The notes: generated from the sequence alone by a model not told the origin. A stretch of DNA of 64,000 bases from Desulfobacteraceae bacterium UBA2174 (GCA_002327445.1 DCWA01000041.1:56973-120972); one strand, 5' to 3'. Positions 9,420-18,281 are shown, counted from the stretch's first letter. Program-made: numbers and translations.

Positions 9420-9956
9420 GCTCTCCAGCACGCGCAGGGCCTCGCGCCGGGCCTGCTCGAAGGAATCTTCCGTCGGCTGGCTCCAGGTTTCTCCCTCCCC
9501 GATGGGCACCAGGTAAAAATAGAGCGCCTGGACGAGGAAAAAGAGCCACAAGCCGACGGCCCAGGCAAGGGGCGTTCCCGGGCGCAGCAGCGCCACCAGA
9601 CCGGCGCCGCCGCCCGCGGTGAAGATCTCCGCCGTCAGGGCGCGCAGCGGCGCCGCGGTGAAACAAACGCCGCTGCGGATCCAGCTCAGCACCCCGAGCC
9701 CGAGAAGAAAGAAGGCGCCGGCCCCGGCAGGCCACAAAACAGCCCCCAGCAGCAGGGCCAGCGGAAAGAGGGCGGGGCCGATGCCACTGCCACTCCAGCG
9801 GACCAGCAGCATCGCATACAAGGCCAGATCCAGCCACAGCACCAGATTGAAGGCCAGATGCCAGCCGACAACGCCGGAGAGCGCCAGGATCAGGGGCAGG
9901 ACGGCCAGGCCGCTGGCAGCGCCGAAAACAAGGGTGGTGCGCACGGGTCGTTTCAT
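9411..9956 (-). CDS. Hypothetical multi-spanning membrane protein linked to the VWA gene
   Basis: 181 residues from ATG 9956, preceded by AAGGAGG at a good distance; longer in-frame starts lack this. Nearly the whole protein is hydrophobic with about five to six predicted membrane segments (for example VFGAASGLAVLPLILALSGV, LALYAMLLV, FPLALLLGAVLWPAGAGAFF, AVGLWLFFLVQALYFYLV), ending in a soluble tail with QARREALRVLESMD. I do not recognise a family. The start overlaps the restored stop of the VWA gene (ATGA), so the two are translationally coupled and probably work together at the inner membrane. Confidence 0.7.
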   Translation of the reverse strand: MKRPVRTTLVFGAASGLAVLPLILALSGVVGWHLAFNLVLWLDLALYAMLLVRWSGSGIGPALFPLALLLGAVLWPAGAGAFFLLGLGVLSWIRSGVCFTAAPLRALTAEIFTAGGGAGLVALLRPGTPLAWAVGLWLFFLVQALYFYLVPIGEGETWSQPTEDSFEQARREALRVLESMD

Positions 9957-11085
9957 CGGGCACCTCCTTCCTGCACCGCCTGCTTGCGCTGGAGCAGTTC
10001 GATCTCGATCTCCGATGCGTCGGGTTCGGCCATTTCCCACGCACCGGGGCCTCCACGCTCGCCGTTTCATCCCCCTGGCGGTATTGCACCCGGAGCCGGC
10101 CGAGATCGATCTGCCGCGGGGAATCCGTGGGAACCTGAAATGTCAGGAAGAGGGTCCGCTGCTGACCGGCCAGCAAATCGCCCGGGCGAATCACCGCCTG
10201 ATCACGGTCGACCGCAATCGGATAGCCGCCGGCATCGATCAGCCGAACACCTGGCGCCAGGGTCAGACGCACCGCGACGTCGGCGGCCGCCACCTGGCGG
10301 GTCGCCTGCAGTTCCGATTCAAACACCCGGGCAAAGACGCCGGGATCTTCCAGGAAATGATAATGGCCGGCCCCCCGGTCGGCGATGGCCGTCATCAGGA
10401 CTTCGTTGAAATCCAGTCCCACCCCGACGGTGCTGACGGAAAAACGGTTTTCCACCGCCGCCGATGCCATCCGCCCCAAGGCTTCCGGATCGGTGACGCC
10501 CTGGTTGGCCAACCCGTCGGAAATGAGGATGACCTTGCGCTGACGATCGCCGGCGGGCGCGTGGCGCAGCAGTTGAATCCCCTGCCCCAGCCCCGCCCCG
10601 AGGTTGGTGCCCCCGCCGGCGCGCAGCGCTTCCACCGCCGCGGCCATCTGCTGGCGGTTGGAGCGGTTCATGGGCACCAGCGGCAGATGGGTTTGTACCC
10701 TATTGGCATAGGCCACCAGGGCCAGACGGTCGTCCGGGGTGAGCCGGTCGAGCAGCCTGAGCACCGCCTGGCGGGCGTCGTTCAATTTCCGGCCTTCCAT
10801 CGAACCACTGCGATCCAGGACGATCACCAGGTCCGTGGCCTGGTCGGGCGGGTCGGAAAGCGCGGGCAAGGCGGCCGCCGTCAGGTTCAGGGCCGCGGCA
10901 ACCTTGCCGTCGCCGCCCTGAAGCACCTTTTCCTGGACCACCTCCATGGCGATGGCGACGCGTTCGTCGCCCGCCGCGGCGGCGGTGGTCGTTCCGGCTC
11001 CCCGGTGGCCGATGGCGGCCAGTGCGGCGGTGGTGGCCAAAATCAGTCCCATGAGAATCAGCAGGCTTTTTTTCTGGGCGGACAT
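9953..11085 (-). CDS. VWA-domain protein with N-terminal membrane anchor, C-terminal frameshift
   Basis: Residues 9-25 form a signal anchor. A von Willebrand A domain follows (about residues 84-255) with a complete MIDAS start DRSGSM at 91-96 and downstream GGGTNLGAGL and ISDGLANQG, so it should bind a divalent metal and protein ligands in the periplasm. A beta-sandwich-like region follows. The direct frame runs past about 10035 into junk, while another frame there reads MAEPDASEIEIELLQRKQAV and stops at 9953, overlapping the next ATG as ATGA. One missing base in the short A run near 10033-10035 (minus strand) explains it. The repaired length is about 377 residues. Start 11085 has AAAGGAG 7 nt upstream. 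Confidence 0.8.
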
Positions 11086-11269
11086 GGCGATGCTCCTTTC
11101 GTTTGAAGGGAAAAGAAAATCGGTGCATGGCGGGATCGTACGCGGGCCGGCGAGAAAGACAATTCAAACAAATGCAAAAGGTTAGCCGTCTGTTTTTGCA
11201 AAACTTTTGCTTTGACGGATCCCCGCGGGGTGATAGAGGGATGAGATCGGGCGCCCAAAGGAGCTGCCA

Positions 11270-11430
11270 ATGAACCCGCTCAAGGCCCACATCCTGGTGG
11301 TGGAGGACGACCCGGCGATATCCAGGGGGCTCTGCGACGTGCTGGTCTTCAAAGGACCCGGCCATCGAAACGCGCACCGTGGACATCCACATGCTCAAGC
11401 TGAAAAAGAAGATCGCCGCCGATCCGGCGG
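11270..11430 (+). pseudogene. OmpR-type response regulator remnant (receiver start joined to winged-helix end)
   Basis: The first ~28 codons (KAHILVVEDDPAISRGLCDV) are the start of a receiver domain, including the acidic pocket residues E/D-D. After about 11353 the sequence jumps to the final recognition-helix region of an OmpR-type winged helix (ETRTVDIHMLKLKKKIAADP), in another frame. About 170 residues, including the phospho-accepting Asp, are missing, and so is the usual end of the wing. The junction lies within ttcaaaggac. The piece then fuses in frame to the histidine kinase. It cannot function as a regulator. Confidence 0.75.
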
Positions 11431-12972
11431 CCGAACGGCTCCGCCGGCTGCAATCGGCCAACACCCGCTTCAACCAGCGCAAACAGGGCGCCCCGCCACC
11501 GGTCGCCAACGAAGCGCCAAAAGCGGAAGCGCCGCCCCCGGGGGCCCAAGCGGCCTTCGCCGACCGTTTCATCCGTGCCCCCGAAACCAAAAAAGCCAGG
11601 TCGGTGCTCGGCCAGGCCGAGCCCCGCCTGGAAAAAATTTCCAAGGAACAGGCGCGGAACCTGGCTCGTTTGAAGGCGGATACCTATTCGCCAGTAAAGG
11701 ATGAGCAGGCCGAAGCCGGCCTGGCCCAGGACGCCTCCCGGTTCTCCGTTTCGAGCCCTTCGCCCGCCCCGGCGGAAGTCCGGCAGCCGAAGCCCTTTCC
11801 GGCGACCGACGAACGCTTCCAGGTGGAAGTGGCCCCCTTGCAGGCAGTGGCCATCGACGGGGAGCAGGTCTTCGTCTTCCGGCGCATCGGCATCAACGGC
11901 CAGATCTACCGCCAGGGGTTCATCGTCTTGCTGCAGCCGTTTTTGGACCATCTGTTCGCCGCCCATTACGCCGCCCAGCCCATCTCGCGCTACACGCGCC
12001 TGACGTTGAGGGCCGCCGGGGCGGCCTCGACCCGCGATGGAACCCACGGGGATGCGGCAGAGGGTATGGTACTGGCCGAACGCGATTTTCCCGCCCCCTT
12101 CGGTTTTCTCTCCGCCGAGATGCAAGCGGTATCGCTGCCACCCTCCCCGGCCCGCCAGACCCTGACGGTGGCCCTGGCGATCCTGGGCATCGTCATGGCC
12201 GCCGGGCTGGCGACCATCTACCGCAGCGCCCGGACGGTGCTGGATCTGTCCGAGCGGCGCTCGCGCTTCGTGTCCGCCGTCACCCACGAGCTCAAGACGC
12301 CCCTGACCAACATCCGCATGTATGTGGAGATGCTCGACCAGGGCATCGCCGCCACCCCGGAACGCGAGCAGGAATACCTCGGCATTCTGGCCTCGGAAAG
12401 CGCCCGTCTGTCCGGGCTGATCAACAACGTCCTCGAACTGTCGCGGCTGGAGAAACGGACCCGGCGATTCGATTTCAGTCACGGGGACCTGAGCGATGTG
12501 CTGAGCGACGTGCAGACCCTCATGGCCGAGCCCCTGGCCCGGGACGGGTTCGTTCTCACGACCCGGGCCGACGGGGTGCCGGTCTTTGCCTACGACCGGC
12601 AAGTGCTGGTGCAAGTCCTGATCAACCTGATGGAAAACAGCATCAAGTTCGGCCGGCACGCATCCGAAAAACGCATCGTCATCACCGCCGAGGCCGTCGG
12701 CGATCGCGTCGATCTGAGCGTCTCGGACACCGGCCCGGGAATCCCCCGGCGCGCCTTGAAGCATGTCTTCGACGATTTTTACCGGGGTGACGACGAAGGG
12801 GTGCGCAGCACCGGCGGCACGGGTATCGGGCTGGCGCTGGTGAAAAAATTTGTCCTGGCCATGGGGGGGGCGGGTCTGGGCGAAAAACAACGACGGCCCC
12901 GGCTGCACCATCGGCCTCAGCCTGCCGATGCAGCCGGAAACGGCCGGCCGGCGGTCGATGACCGCGGCATAG
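11431..12972 (+). pseudogene. Sensor histidine kinase, 5' end lost and frameshifted near the 3' end
   Basis: This is the partner of the response-regulator remnant. Visible are a long sensor segment, one membrane helix (TLTVALAILGIVMAAGLATI), an H-box SAVTHELKTPLTN with the phosphorylated His, an N-box LMENSIKFG, G1 DTGPGIP and G2 GGTGIGLAL. The expected N-terminal start and first membrane helix are absent because the frame runs directly from the regulator fragment. After FVLAMGG the frame breaks in a G8 run (12863-12870). Removing one G gives RVWAKNNDGPGCTIGLSLPM and a stop at 12970-12972. Kinase catalytic core is otherwise intact. The VWA gene diverges from this system, and sensing of membrane or envelope state is a guess only. 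Confidence 0.75.
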
Positions 12973-12984
12973 GATTGAAATGGC

Positions 12985-13500
12985 TCATGCGGAGACGGTC
13001 CGGATCATTTCACGGATGCTTGCCCTCAAATCCCGGTACTGGCTTTCAGGCAGATCGCCGGTCAGGATCCATTCCAGAGCATAGGAAATCCCCAGGTAGT
13101 CGTACCCGTAAATCCCGAATTCCCCCCGGAGGCAATCGATGGCCGGCCGGCATAGAAAAGCGATGCAAATCGGGCTTTTGTGGGTTTTCAGGACGCATCC
13201 CCGGTGCGGGTCATGGCAGGGGCAGGGGGAAACGGGATCCGGCCATCGGAAATCTTCCGGTCCGCCGTACAGCCGCTCGCGTTCCTGGCGCAAACGGACG
13301 AATGCCGGGTGATCCAGATCGTAGAGCGCGTAATACGCTTGGGTGCAGCAGGCCGCCACCGGCCGGTTGCCGTTTTGTTCCAGCGCGATGGCCACACACC
13401 GGGAAAAGCAGTAGTCAAAAGCCGCAAAAAAATCATTGAGAAGCGCTTCCGTTTCCAGGTAACGTTTCAGGTTCGCGTCGATCACAGTGTTGCTTGGCAT
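12985..13500 (-). CDS. Cysteine-rich hypothetical protein
   Basis: 171 residues, soluble, convergent with the kinase gene. It carries many cysteines in clusters: YCFSRC near the N-terminus, ACC, PCPCHDPHRGC in the middle, and ICIAFLCRPAIDC near the C-terminus, with the neighbouring His. The pattern suggests a bound metal or Fe-S cluster. I do not recognise the family. The C-terminus (YGYDYLGISYALEWILTGDL) looks like a conserved globular part. Start at ATG 13500. Confidence 0.6.
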   Translation of the reverse strand: MPSNTVIDANLKRYLETEALLNDFFAAFDYCFSRCVAIALEQNGNRPVAACCTQAYYALYDLDHPAFVRLRQERERLYGGPEDFRWPDPVSPCPCHDPHRGCVLKTHKSPICIAFLCRPAIDCLRGEFGIYGYDYLGISYALEWILTGDLPESQYRDLRASIREMIRTVSA

Positions 13501-13525
13501 TTTTTCGTCAATGAAATGGAGTTGC

Positions 13526-13570
13526 GGTTACCCTCCGGCGGCTGTGCGCCGGTCCCTTATTCCCGGTAAC
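13526..13570. other. Nested inverted repeat in the gap before the YebG gene
   Basis: GGTTACC (13526-13532) can pair with GGTAAC (13565-13570), and inside it CCGGCG (13535-13540) pairs with CGCCGG (13547-13552). This gives a two-tier hairpin on either strand. No T run follows. It may be a leader structure or a small RNA element; no known family was recognised. The remaining gap (13501-13774) shows nothing else. Confidence 0.25.
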
Positions 13571-13774
13571 TATGGCAGAAAGCAGCTCAGCCGGCCAAGC
13601 TCACAATCTCCGGCAACATATTGAATGGCCGGCGTATAACGCAACTCTCGGCAAATGCGGTCCATGTAACATAACCGTGGCCGCCGGGTCGCTTGAACCG
13701 ACCCACGGTGCCAATGCCGTCGGAGGCGATACCGGCTGGCACCGCAACACTCATCCAAAAGGAGAGAAACTCCC

Positions 13775-14113
13775 ATGGCCGTCATTACCCGCTATGTTGT
13801 GGTTCGCAACGGGATCGAATACGAGCCGGTTTTTACCGACAAGAAAGAGGCGGAAGCTTACGACCGCATGCTCGAAGCGGCGGAACAGCTCGCCGACCTG
13901 ATCCACGGGGCCGACCTCGACCCGCCCGTGGATGATGCCACCGTGAAGGCGATTGCCGTTTACCTGGCCGAGAACGGACCGCAGGTGACCGCGATCCTCA
14001 AGGGGGTCAAACCGGTGGCCGCCCTCGACCAGCCGGACGATACCGGCCAGCCGGTTCAGACATCCCCCAAGTCGTCTCCCCGGTCCGGCAAGAGCAAGTC
14101 AAAGGACGCCTGA
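13775..14113 (+). CDS. yebG: YebG-family protein
   Basis: 112 residues. The N-terminal 75 residues match YebG of E. coli: ITRYVVVRNGIEYEPVFTDK, then KKEAEAYDRMLEAAEQLADL and an IAVYLAENGPQVTAILKG segment. In E. coli yebG is SOS-inducible and its molecular role is unknown. Here no LexA box (CTGT-N8-ACAG) was seen upstream, so SOS control is not supported. The C-terminal tail is low complexity and basic (SPRSGKSKSK). AAAGGAGAG precedes the ATG. A second, shorter paralogue follows 100 bp downstream. Confidence 0.85.
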   Translation: MAVITRYVVVRNGIEYEPVFTDKKEAEAYDRMLEAAEQLADLIHGADLDPPVDDATVKAIAVYLAENGPQVTAILKGVKPVAALDQPDDTGQPVQTSPKSSPRSGKSKSKDA

Positions 14114-14217
14114 ACCCGCTCGGCGCACCTGATTCGACCGCCGCGGCGCTTTTTACCCGGTGCCCCGCGGGGTGGACCGGCTTCCATTGCGCTCAAAGCA
14201 GGACGGATGCAATCTTG

Positions 14218-14400
14218 ATGGCCGCTGTTTCAAAAAAAGAATTCGACGCCTACGACCGGGTGCTGGACGCCGCGGCCGCCCTGGCCGAGCTGATCCAGTC
14301 GGGGGGGTTCGAGGTGAGTGAAGCGTCCCTGGAGGCCCTGGCGATCTTTCTGGCCAACAATGCGCCGCAGGTGCGGCGCATTTTGAGCCGTTGCCGGTGA
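14218..14400 (+). CDS. Short YebG-like paralogue lacking the N-terminal strand region
   Basis: 60 residues from ATG 14218 (an adjacent TTG at 14215 is also possible). It begins at the KKEFDAYDRVLDAAAALAEL helix of the YebG fold and continues through LEALAIFLANNAPQVRRILS, aligning with residues 27-85 of the gene just upstream. It lacks the N-terminal beta segment and the basic tail. Probably a tandem duplication that kept only the helical half. No function can be assigned. Confidence 0.65.
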   Translation: MAAVSKKEFDAYDRVLDAAAALAELIQSGGFEVSEASLEALAIFLANNAPQVRRILSRCR

Positions 14401-14628
14401 GTTCGCGCCTCACCGCTTCAAATTTTCCTTTTCCGCAACATTTACCGCAAAGCCCACGCCGGCGCTCATCTTCCGCTTCGGGTGCTCAGTTCAGGCATCG
14501 ATCGGGACGATTCGACTAGGCGCCCACCTTCCTTGGCGGGCAGCGCCTTTGTAAAACTTTTGTATATACCCGATTATCGGCCTTATCGGTTTGACATTCC
14601 GTCGAGTTTCGTCCGATCATTTGAATAA

Positions 14629-15333
14629 ATGGTTGCATTGGCAAGAATGCTGGAGAAATCCGAACCCACAAAAGCAGAACGCCTGATGTCCGTATCGACC
14701 CTTGATCAATGCCGAACGAGTGAGGAGACGGCAAACAGGATCACCCATGCGGTGGGAATCGTCCTGGCCGTAGCCGCAACAGCGGTCCTGGCGATTTTTG
14801 CCGGCATCCATGGAAGCGCCCGTGCCATCGTCAGCGGCAGCATCTTCGGCGCCACGTTGATCCTGCTGTACACGGCTTCGACCCTCTACCACGGCGCCCG
14901 AAATCCCCGCACCAGGGCCATTCTGCAGACCCTGGACCACTGTGCGATTTTCCTTCTGATCGCCGGCACCTACACACCTTTTGCCCTGGTGACGCTCCAT
15001 GGGCCCCAGGGATGGTTCCTGTTCGCTGCGATATGGGGGATGGCAATTTTCGGGATCGTGTTCGAAATGACCCCTTGGCGCCGCCACCGCATGGTTTCCT
15101 TGGCATTGTACCTGGGTATGGGGTGGGCCGTGGTGGCCGTGATCAGCCCTCTCCAGGCCAGAATTGAGCCCGGCGGCCTGATCCTGCTGGTGGCCGGCGG
15201 CATCGCTTACACCGCCGGTGTCTTTTTTTACCTTTTCCCCAAAATCCCATACCATCATGCCATCTGGCATCTATTTGTCCTGGTCGGCAGCACCCTGCAT
15301 TTCCTTGCCATCCTGTTCTTCGTCATCACCTAA
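14629..15333 (+). CDS. Hemolysin III / YqfA (PAQR superfamily) membrane protein
   Basis: Up to 234 residues with seven membrane segments. It has the conserved metal-site pattern of the PAQR/CREST superfamily: LYTASTLYHGARNP (Ser and His), LQTLDHCAIFLLIAGTYTPF (Asp-His) and HAIWHLFVLVGSTLHF (two His). Members are called hemolysin III or YqfA and may act as membrane-bound metal hydrolases; the bacterial role is unsettled. Start is uncertain: ATGs at 14629, 14647 and 14686 are all weakly supported, and conserved sequence begins near TSEETANRITHAVG. Confidence 0.88.
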   Translation: MVALARMLEKSEPTKAERLMSVSTLDQCRTSEETANRITHAVGIVLAVAATAVLAIFAGIHGSARAIVSGSIFGATLILLYTASTLYHGARNPRTRAILQTLDHCAIFLLIAGTYTPFALVTLHGPQGWFLFAAIWGMAIFGIVFEMTPWRRHRMVSLALYLGMGWAVVAVISPLQARIEPGGLILLVAGGIAYTAGVFFYLFPKIPYHHAIWHLFVLVGSTLHFLAILFFVIT

Positions 15334-15446
15334 CCGTGCCGGTTTCCCCCGCCCCGTGATTGTTCTTTTGGCGCCTGCCATCGCATTCATCGCATTGGGT
15401 TTATTAACGTCCATGCTTGGGGAACCTGGACGGTTTTGCCCAACAG

Positions 15447-16508
15447 CTACAGCTTGCCGCGCTCGATGGCGATGTTGATGTAGGTCTCCATTCCGCTCTT
15501 GGGCGGTACGTAAAGCGCCTCGTCCGCCTTGCGCTCCAGGCGCATGGCCTCGGTGGGGCAGGTAGTCACGCAGAGGCCGCAGCCGATGCAGCGGTCCAGA
15601 TCGACCACCGCCACGTCCGCCGGAACCGCCACCGCCTCCATCTGGCAGCGCTCGACGCAGGTGCCGCAACCGGTGCACAGATCCTCGTCCACCACGGCGA
15701 AGTAGTTGCTCTGCACCGCCTCGGCCGGCTTCGGCTGGAGCTTGAGCGAACGCAGCACCCCGCAGCAGTCCCCGCAGCACGAGCACATGCCGCCCACCTT
15801 CTGGGAGTTGAACGGCTGCATCACCAACCCGGCCTCCTGGCTTCGTTTGGCCACGGCCTTGGCCTCCTCGACGGTGATATAGCGGCCCATTCCGTTTTCC
15901 ACGTAGTAGTCGGCGTGGGAACCGAACAGCATGCAGGTTTCCAGGGGCTTGTCGCAGCCGCGGCCGTTGAGCCGCGCCGTTTTGCGGCAGATGCAGTCGG
16001 CCAGGGCGATAGTCTTTTGCTCCTCGAGAATTTCAAGCACGTCATCGTACGGCGCCACGGGCCACTTGGACACCAGCTCCCGGTTGACCGGCACCGTACG
16101 CATCACCGGGGTCTTGTTGGCCTGGATGGTGCGGCCGAAGGCGAGCTGGTAGTACTCCTCCATGTCCCGGGCCACCTCGGCGTCGATGCGCGGCAACTGG
16201 AACTCGAAGATGCCCACCACATAGGGGATGGCGGCGTACTTGACCGCATCGGGCCGCCGCAGCCGGAACAGGAGCCCCTTCTTGGCCATGGCTTCCATCT
16301 GCCCGGCCACTTCCTCCTCGGGCCGGTTGAGCCGCCCGGCCACCTGGGCCGGGGTTTCCAGCATGGGGCTCATCTGAAGAAAAAACTCGGCCTCGTCATC
16401 GGCAAACAGGCGCCGGAGCAGCCGCAGCTCGACCTTCTGTTCCGTCTCGGGAAATCCGGTGGCCAGGTCGTCCAGGCGCTGGCGCAGTCGTTCGTACACG
16501 TCGCTCAT
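15447..16508 (-). CDS. 4Fe-4S ferredoxin-domain protein with extra cysteine cluster
   Basis: 353 residues from ATG 16508, with GAGGAG 8 nt upstream. The C-terminal ~90 residues hold two ferredoxin motifs, CTGCGTCVERC and CIGCGLCVTTC, each ending in C-x3-C-P/Q. Before them is an unusual CSCCGDCCG run, and further upstream ADCICRK and GCDKPLETCMLFG, which could hold another cluster. The N-terminal ~110 residues look like a winged helix (PAQVAGRLNRPEEEVAGQME). Proteins of this build are common in sulfate reducers, but the electron partners are not established. It is the last gene of the minus-strand group with the kinase and acyl-CoA dehydrogenase, after an 82-bp gap. Confidence 0.8.
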   Translation of the reverse strand: MSDVYERLRQRLDDLATGFPETEQKVELRLLRRLFADDEAEFFLQMSPMLETPAQVAGRLNRPEEEVAGQMEAMAKKGLLFRLRRPDAVKYAAIPYVVGIFEFQLPRIDAEVARDMEEYYQLAFGRTIQANKTPVMRTVPVNRELVSKWPVAPYDDVLEILEEQKTIALADCICRKTARLNGRGCDKPLETCMLFGSHADYYVENGMGRYITVEEAKAVAKRSQEAGLVMQPFNSQKVGGMCSCCGDCCGVLRSLKLQPKPAEAVQSNYFAVVDEDLCTGCGTCVERCQMEAVAVPADVAVVDLDRCIGCGLCVTTCPTEAMRLERKADEALYVPPKSGMETYINIAIERGKL

Positions 16509-16590
16509 GGCATTGCTCCTCATGGTTTGAATCACTGAACCTCGTAACGGCACGATTTCACGGCTATAAAAAGGCTTAAGGGGTCGGGCA

Positions 16591-17655
16591 TCAGACCCGC
16601 CCGCCGGCGATCACATCGGCGGCCCGGTGCTCCAGGGCCGCCACGGCGAAAATCAGCATGGCGAAACGCGGGTCCCGGGTCTGGCCGTGAAAGTAACGAT
16701 AATAGATCTGTTGGGCGATGACCGCCAGTCGAAACAATCCGAAGGCGTAGTAGAAGGCGATGTCGCCTACGGCCAGACTGCTCTTTTCACTGTAGGCGGC
16801 CACCAGTTCGGCCCGGGTCAGGGCGCCGGGAATGTGGGTGGGCATGAGGCGCAGGGCCTGCATCTCCTCGCTGTCGCCAGCCTCGATCCAATAGGCCAGA
16901 CTATTGCCCAGGTCCATGAGCGGATCGCCGATGGTGGCCATCTCCCAGTCGAGAACCCCGATGATGCGCACCGGATCGGCCGGGTCGAGGACCACGTTGT
17001 CCAGGCGGAAATCGTTGTGCACCAATCCCGGCCGGGAGCTGTCCGGGGGTCGATTCCCGGAGAGCCAGGTCATCACGGCTTCGAAATCCGGTGCATCTTC
17101 GGTGCGTGCGGCCCGGTAGCGCTGGGACCAGCCGTCCACCTGGCGCTGGACGTAGCCCTCGGGATGGCCCAGGTCGGCCAGGCCGGCGGCGGTGAAATCG
17201 ATCCGGTGCAGCGCGACCTGGGCTTCCAGCAGCCGCAGGCACAGGGTGCGGGCCTGGTGGGGAGTGTACGACAGGCCCGGGGGCAGATCCTTGCGCAAGA
17301 TGACCCCCCGGATCCGCTCCATCACGTAAAACGGCGCACCGATGACCGCCGCATCGTCGCAGTAGGCCAGGGCTTCGGGCACGTAAGGGTAGACGGGGCG
17401 CAGGGCCTTGAGAATCCGGTACTCGCGGCCCATGTCGTGGGCCTTGGCCGCCTTGGTGCCGAAAGGAGGCCGGCGCAAGACCAGCTCCCGGCCGCCGGCG
17501 TCGATGAAATAGGTCAGATTGGAGTAGCCGCCGGGAAACTGGCGGATGGTCAGCGGCCCCTGCAAGTCGAGGGTCTGCTTGAGGTAGGCGCCGATGTGTT
17601 CAGTGTCCAGGTCCTCGCCCGCGCGAACCGGGCGGGTCGGGTCGATGAGGTCCAT
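16591..17655 (-). CDS. APH-family phosphotransferase, ACAD10/11- or LvaA-like acyl-CoA kinase candidate
   Basis: 354 residues from ATG 17655, preceded by AAGGAG. The fold is that of aminoglycoside/choline kinases: a Gly loop region FPGGYSNLTYFI near residue 42, RRPPFG typical of this branch, a catalytic loop VHNDFRLDN with the catalytic Asp, and the metal-binding LDWEMATIGDPLMDLG. The RRPP and LDWEMATIGDP forms are those of the kinase domain fused in ACAD10/11 and of LvaA, which phosphorylates the 4-hydroxy group of acyl-CoAs. The same minus-strand group contains an acyl-CoA dehydrogenase of the matching type, supporting 4-hydroxyacyl-CoA kinase activity over antibiotic resistance. Substrate is inferred. 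Confidence 0.85.
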   Translation of the reverse strand: MDLIDPTRPVRAGEDLDTEHIGAYLKQTLDLQGPLTIRQFPGGYSNLTYFIDAGGRELVLRRPPFGTKAAKAHDMGREYRILKALRPVYPYVPEALAYCDDAAVIGAPFYVMERIRGVILRKDLPPGLSYTPHQARTLCLRLLEAQVALHRIDFTAAGLADLGHPEGYVQRQVDGWSQRYRAARTEDAPDFEAVMTWLSGNRPPDSSRPGLVHNDFRLDNVVLDPADPVRIIGVLDWEMATIGDPLMDLGNSLAYWIEAGDSEEMQALRLMPTHIPGALTRAELVAAYSEKSSLAVGDIAFYYAFGLFRLAVIAQQIYYRYFHGQTRDPRFAMLIFAVAALEHRAADVIAGGRV

Positions 17656-17696
17656 TGAATCTCCTTGAGGCGGCGGGACGGCCGATCCCCGGGCCG

Positions 17697-18281
17697 TCAT
17701 TCGCACCCGAATACCAAGAGAAAATTGTCTCCGAGATCCGCCAGCCGATTCTGGCGAAACCCGTGGGGGGCCACCGCGGCGGCGATTTGGTCCGGAGACG
17801 GCCGCTGCGCCAGGGGCGGTCCCCGGGGTCGGTCTTCCTTCTTGAAACTGAGAACCGCAAGCCGGCCGTCAATCTTCATCACCCGCCGCACCTCGCCGAA
17901 AATCCGGCCAGCATCGCGTTTCAGGTTCAGCACATGCCAGAGGGTGGCCATGAGGCAGACATCCACCCACCCATCGGCCAGTGGCAGCCCCTCTCTGAAA
18001 TCGCCGGCAATGGGCAGCAGGTTTGAGATGCCCAGCAGCATCGCCTCCGATCTCAGGGACTTGAGCACCTCGTCCCATTGGTCCAGGCCGTAAACCCGGC
18101 CGCGGGGGCCGACGATCCGGGCCGCCGCCAAAGCGTAATCGCCAGGCCCGCACCCCAGGTCGAGAAACACGTCACCGGGTCGCAGCCCCAGAGGGCCGAA
18201 CACCGCCTCCGGGGCCTGCATGCCGAAGCTGCTTGGGCCGTGGCGCGGCGTCTGCCGGCGATCGTCCTGGCCGCCTGCCAT
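17697..18281 (-). CDS. Class I SAM-dependent methyltransferase
   Basis: 194 residues. Motif I VFLDLGCGPGDYALAAA sits near residue 38, an acidic residue after it in VYGLDQWDEVL binds the ribose, and IAGDFREGLPLADGWVDVC supplies motif II. It resembles small UbiE/COQ5-like or arsenite-type Methyltransf_11/25 enzymes that act on small molecules. The C-terminal part (FRQNRLADLGDNFLLVFG) is the last sheet. Its start codon overlaps the TetR stop, so the two are co-transcribed. Substrate cannot be told. Confidence 0.85.
   Translation of the reverse strand: MAGGQDDRRQTPRHGPSSFGMQAPEAVFGPLGLRPGDVFLDLGCGPGDYALAAARIVGPRGRVYGLDQWDEVLKSLRSEAMLLGISNLLPIAGDFREGLPLADGWVDVCLMATLWHVLNLKRDAGRIFGEVRRVMKIDGRLAVLSFKKEDRPRGPPLAQRPSPDQIAAAVAPHGFRQNRLADLGDNFLLVFGCE

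Noticed and set aside
13501..13774. SOS box upstream of yebG
   Set aside because: No CTGT-N8-ACAG-like site was found in the gap.
16591..17655. Aminoglycoside resistance gene
   Set aside because: The motifs and the neighbouring acyl-CoA dehydrogenase point to the ACAD10/11-type kinase branch, not antibiotic kinases.
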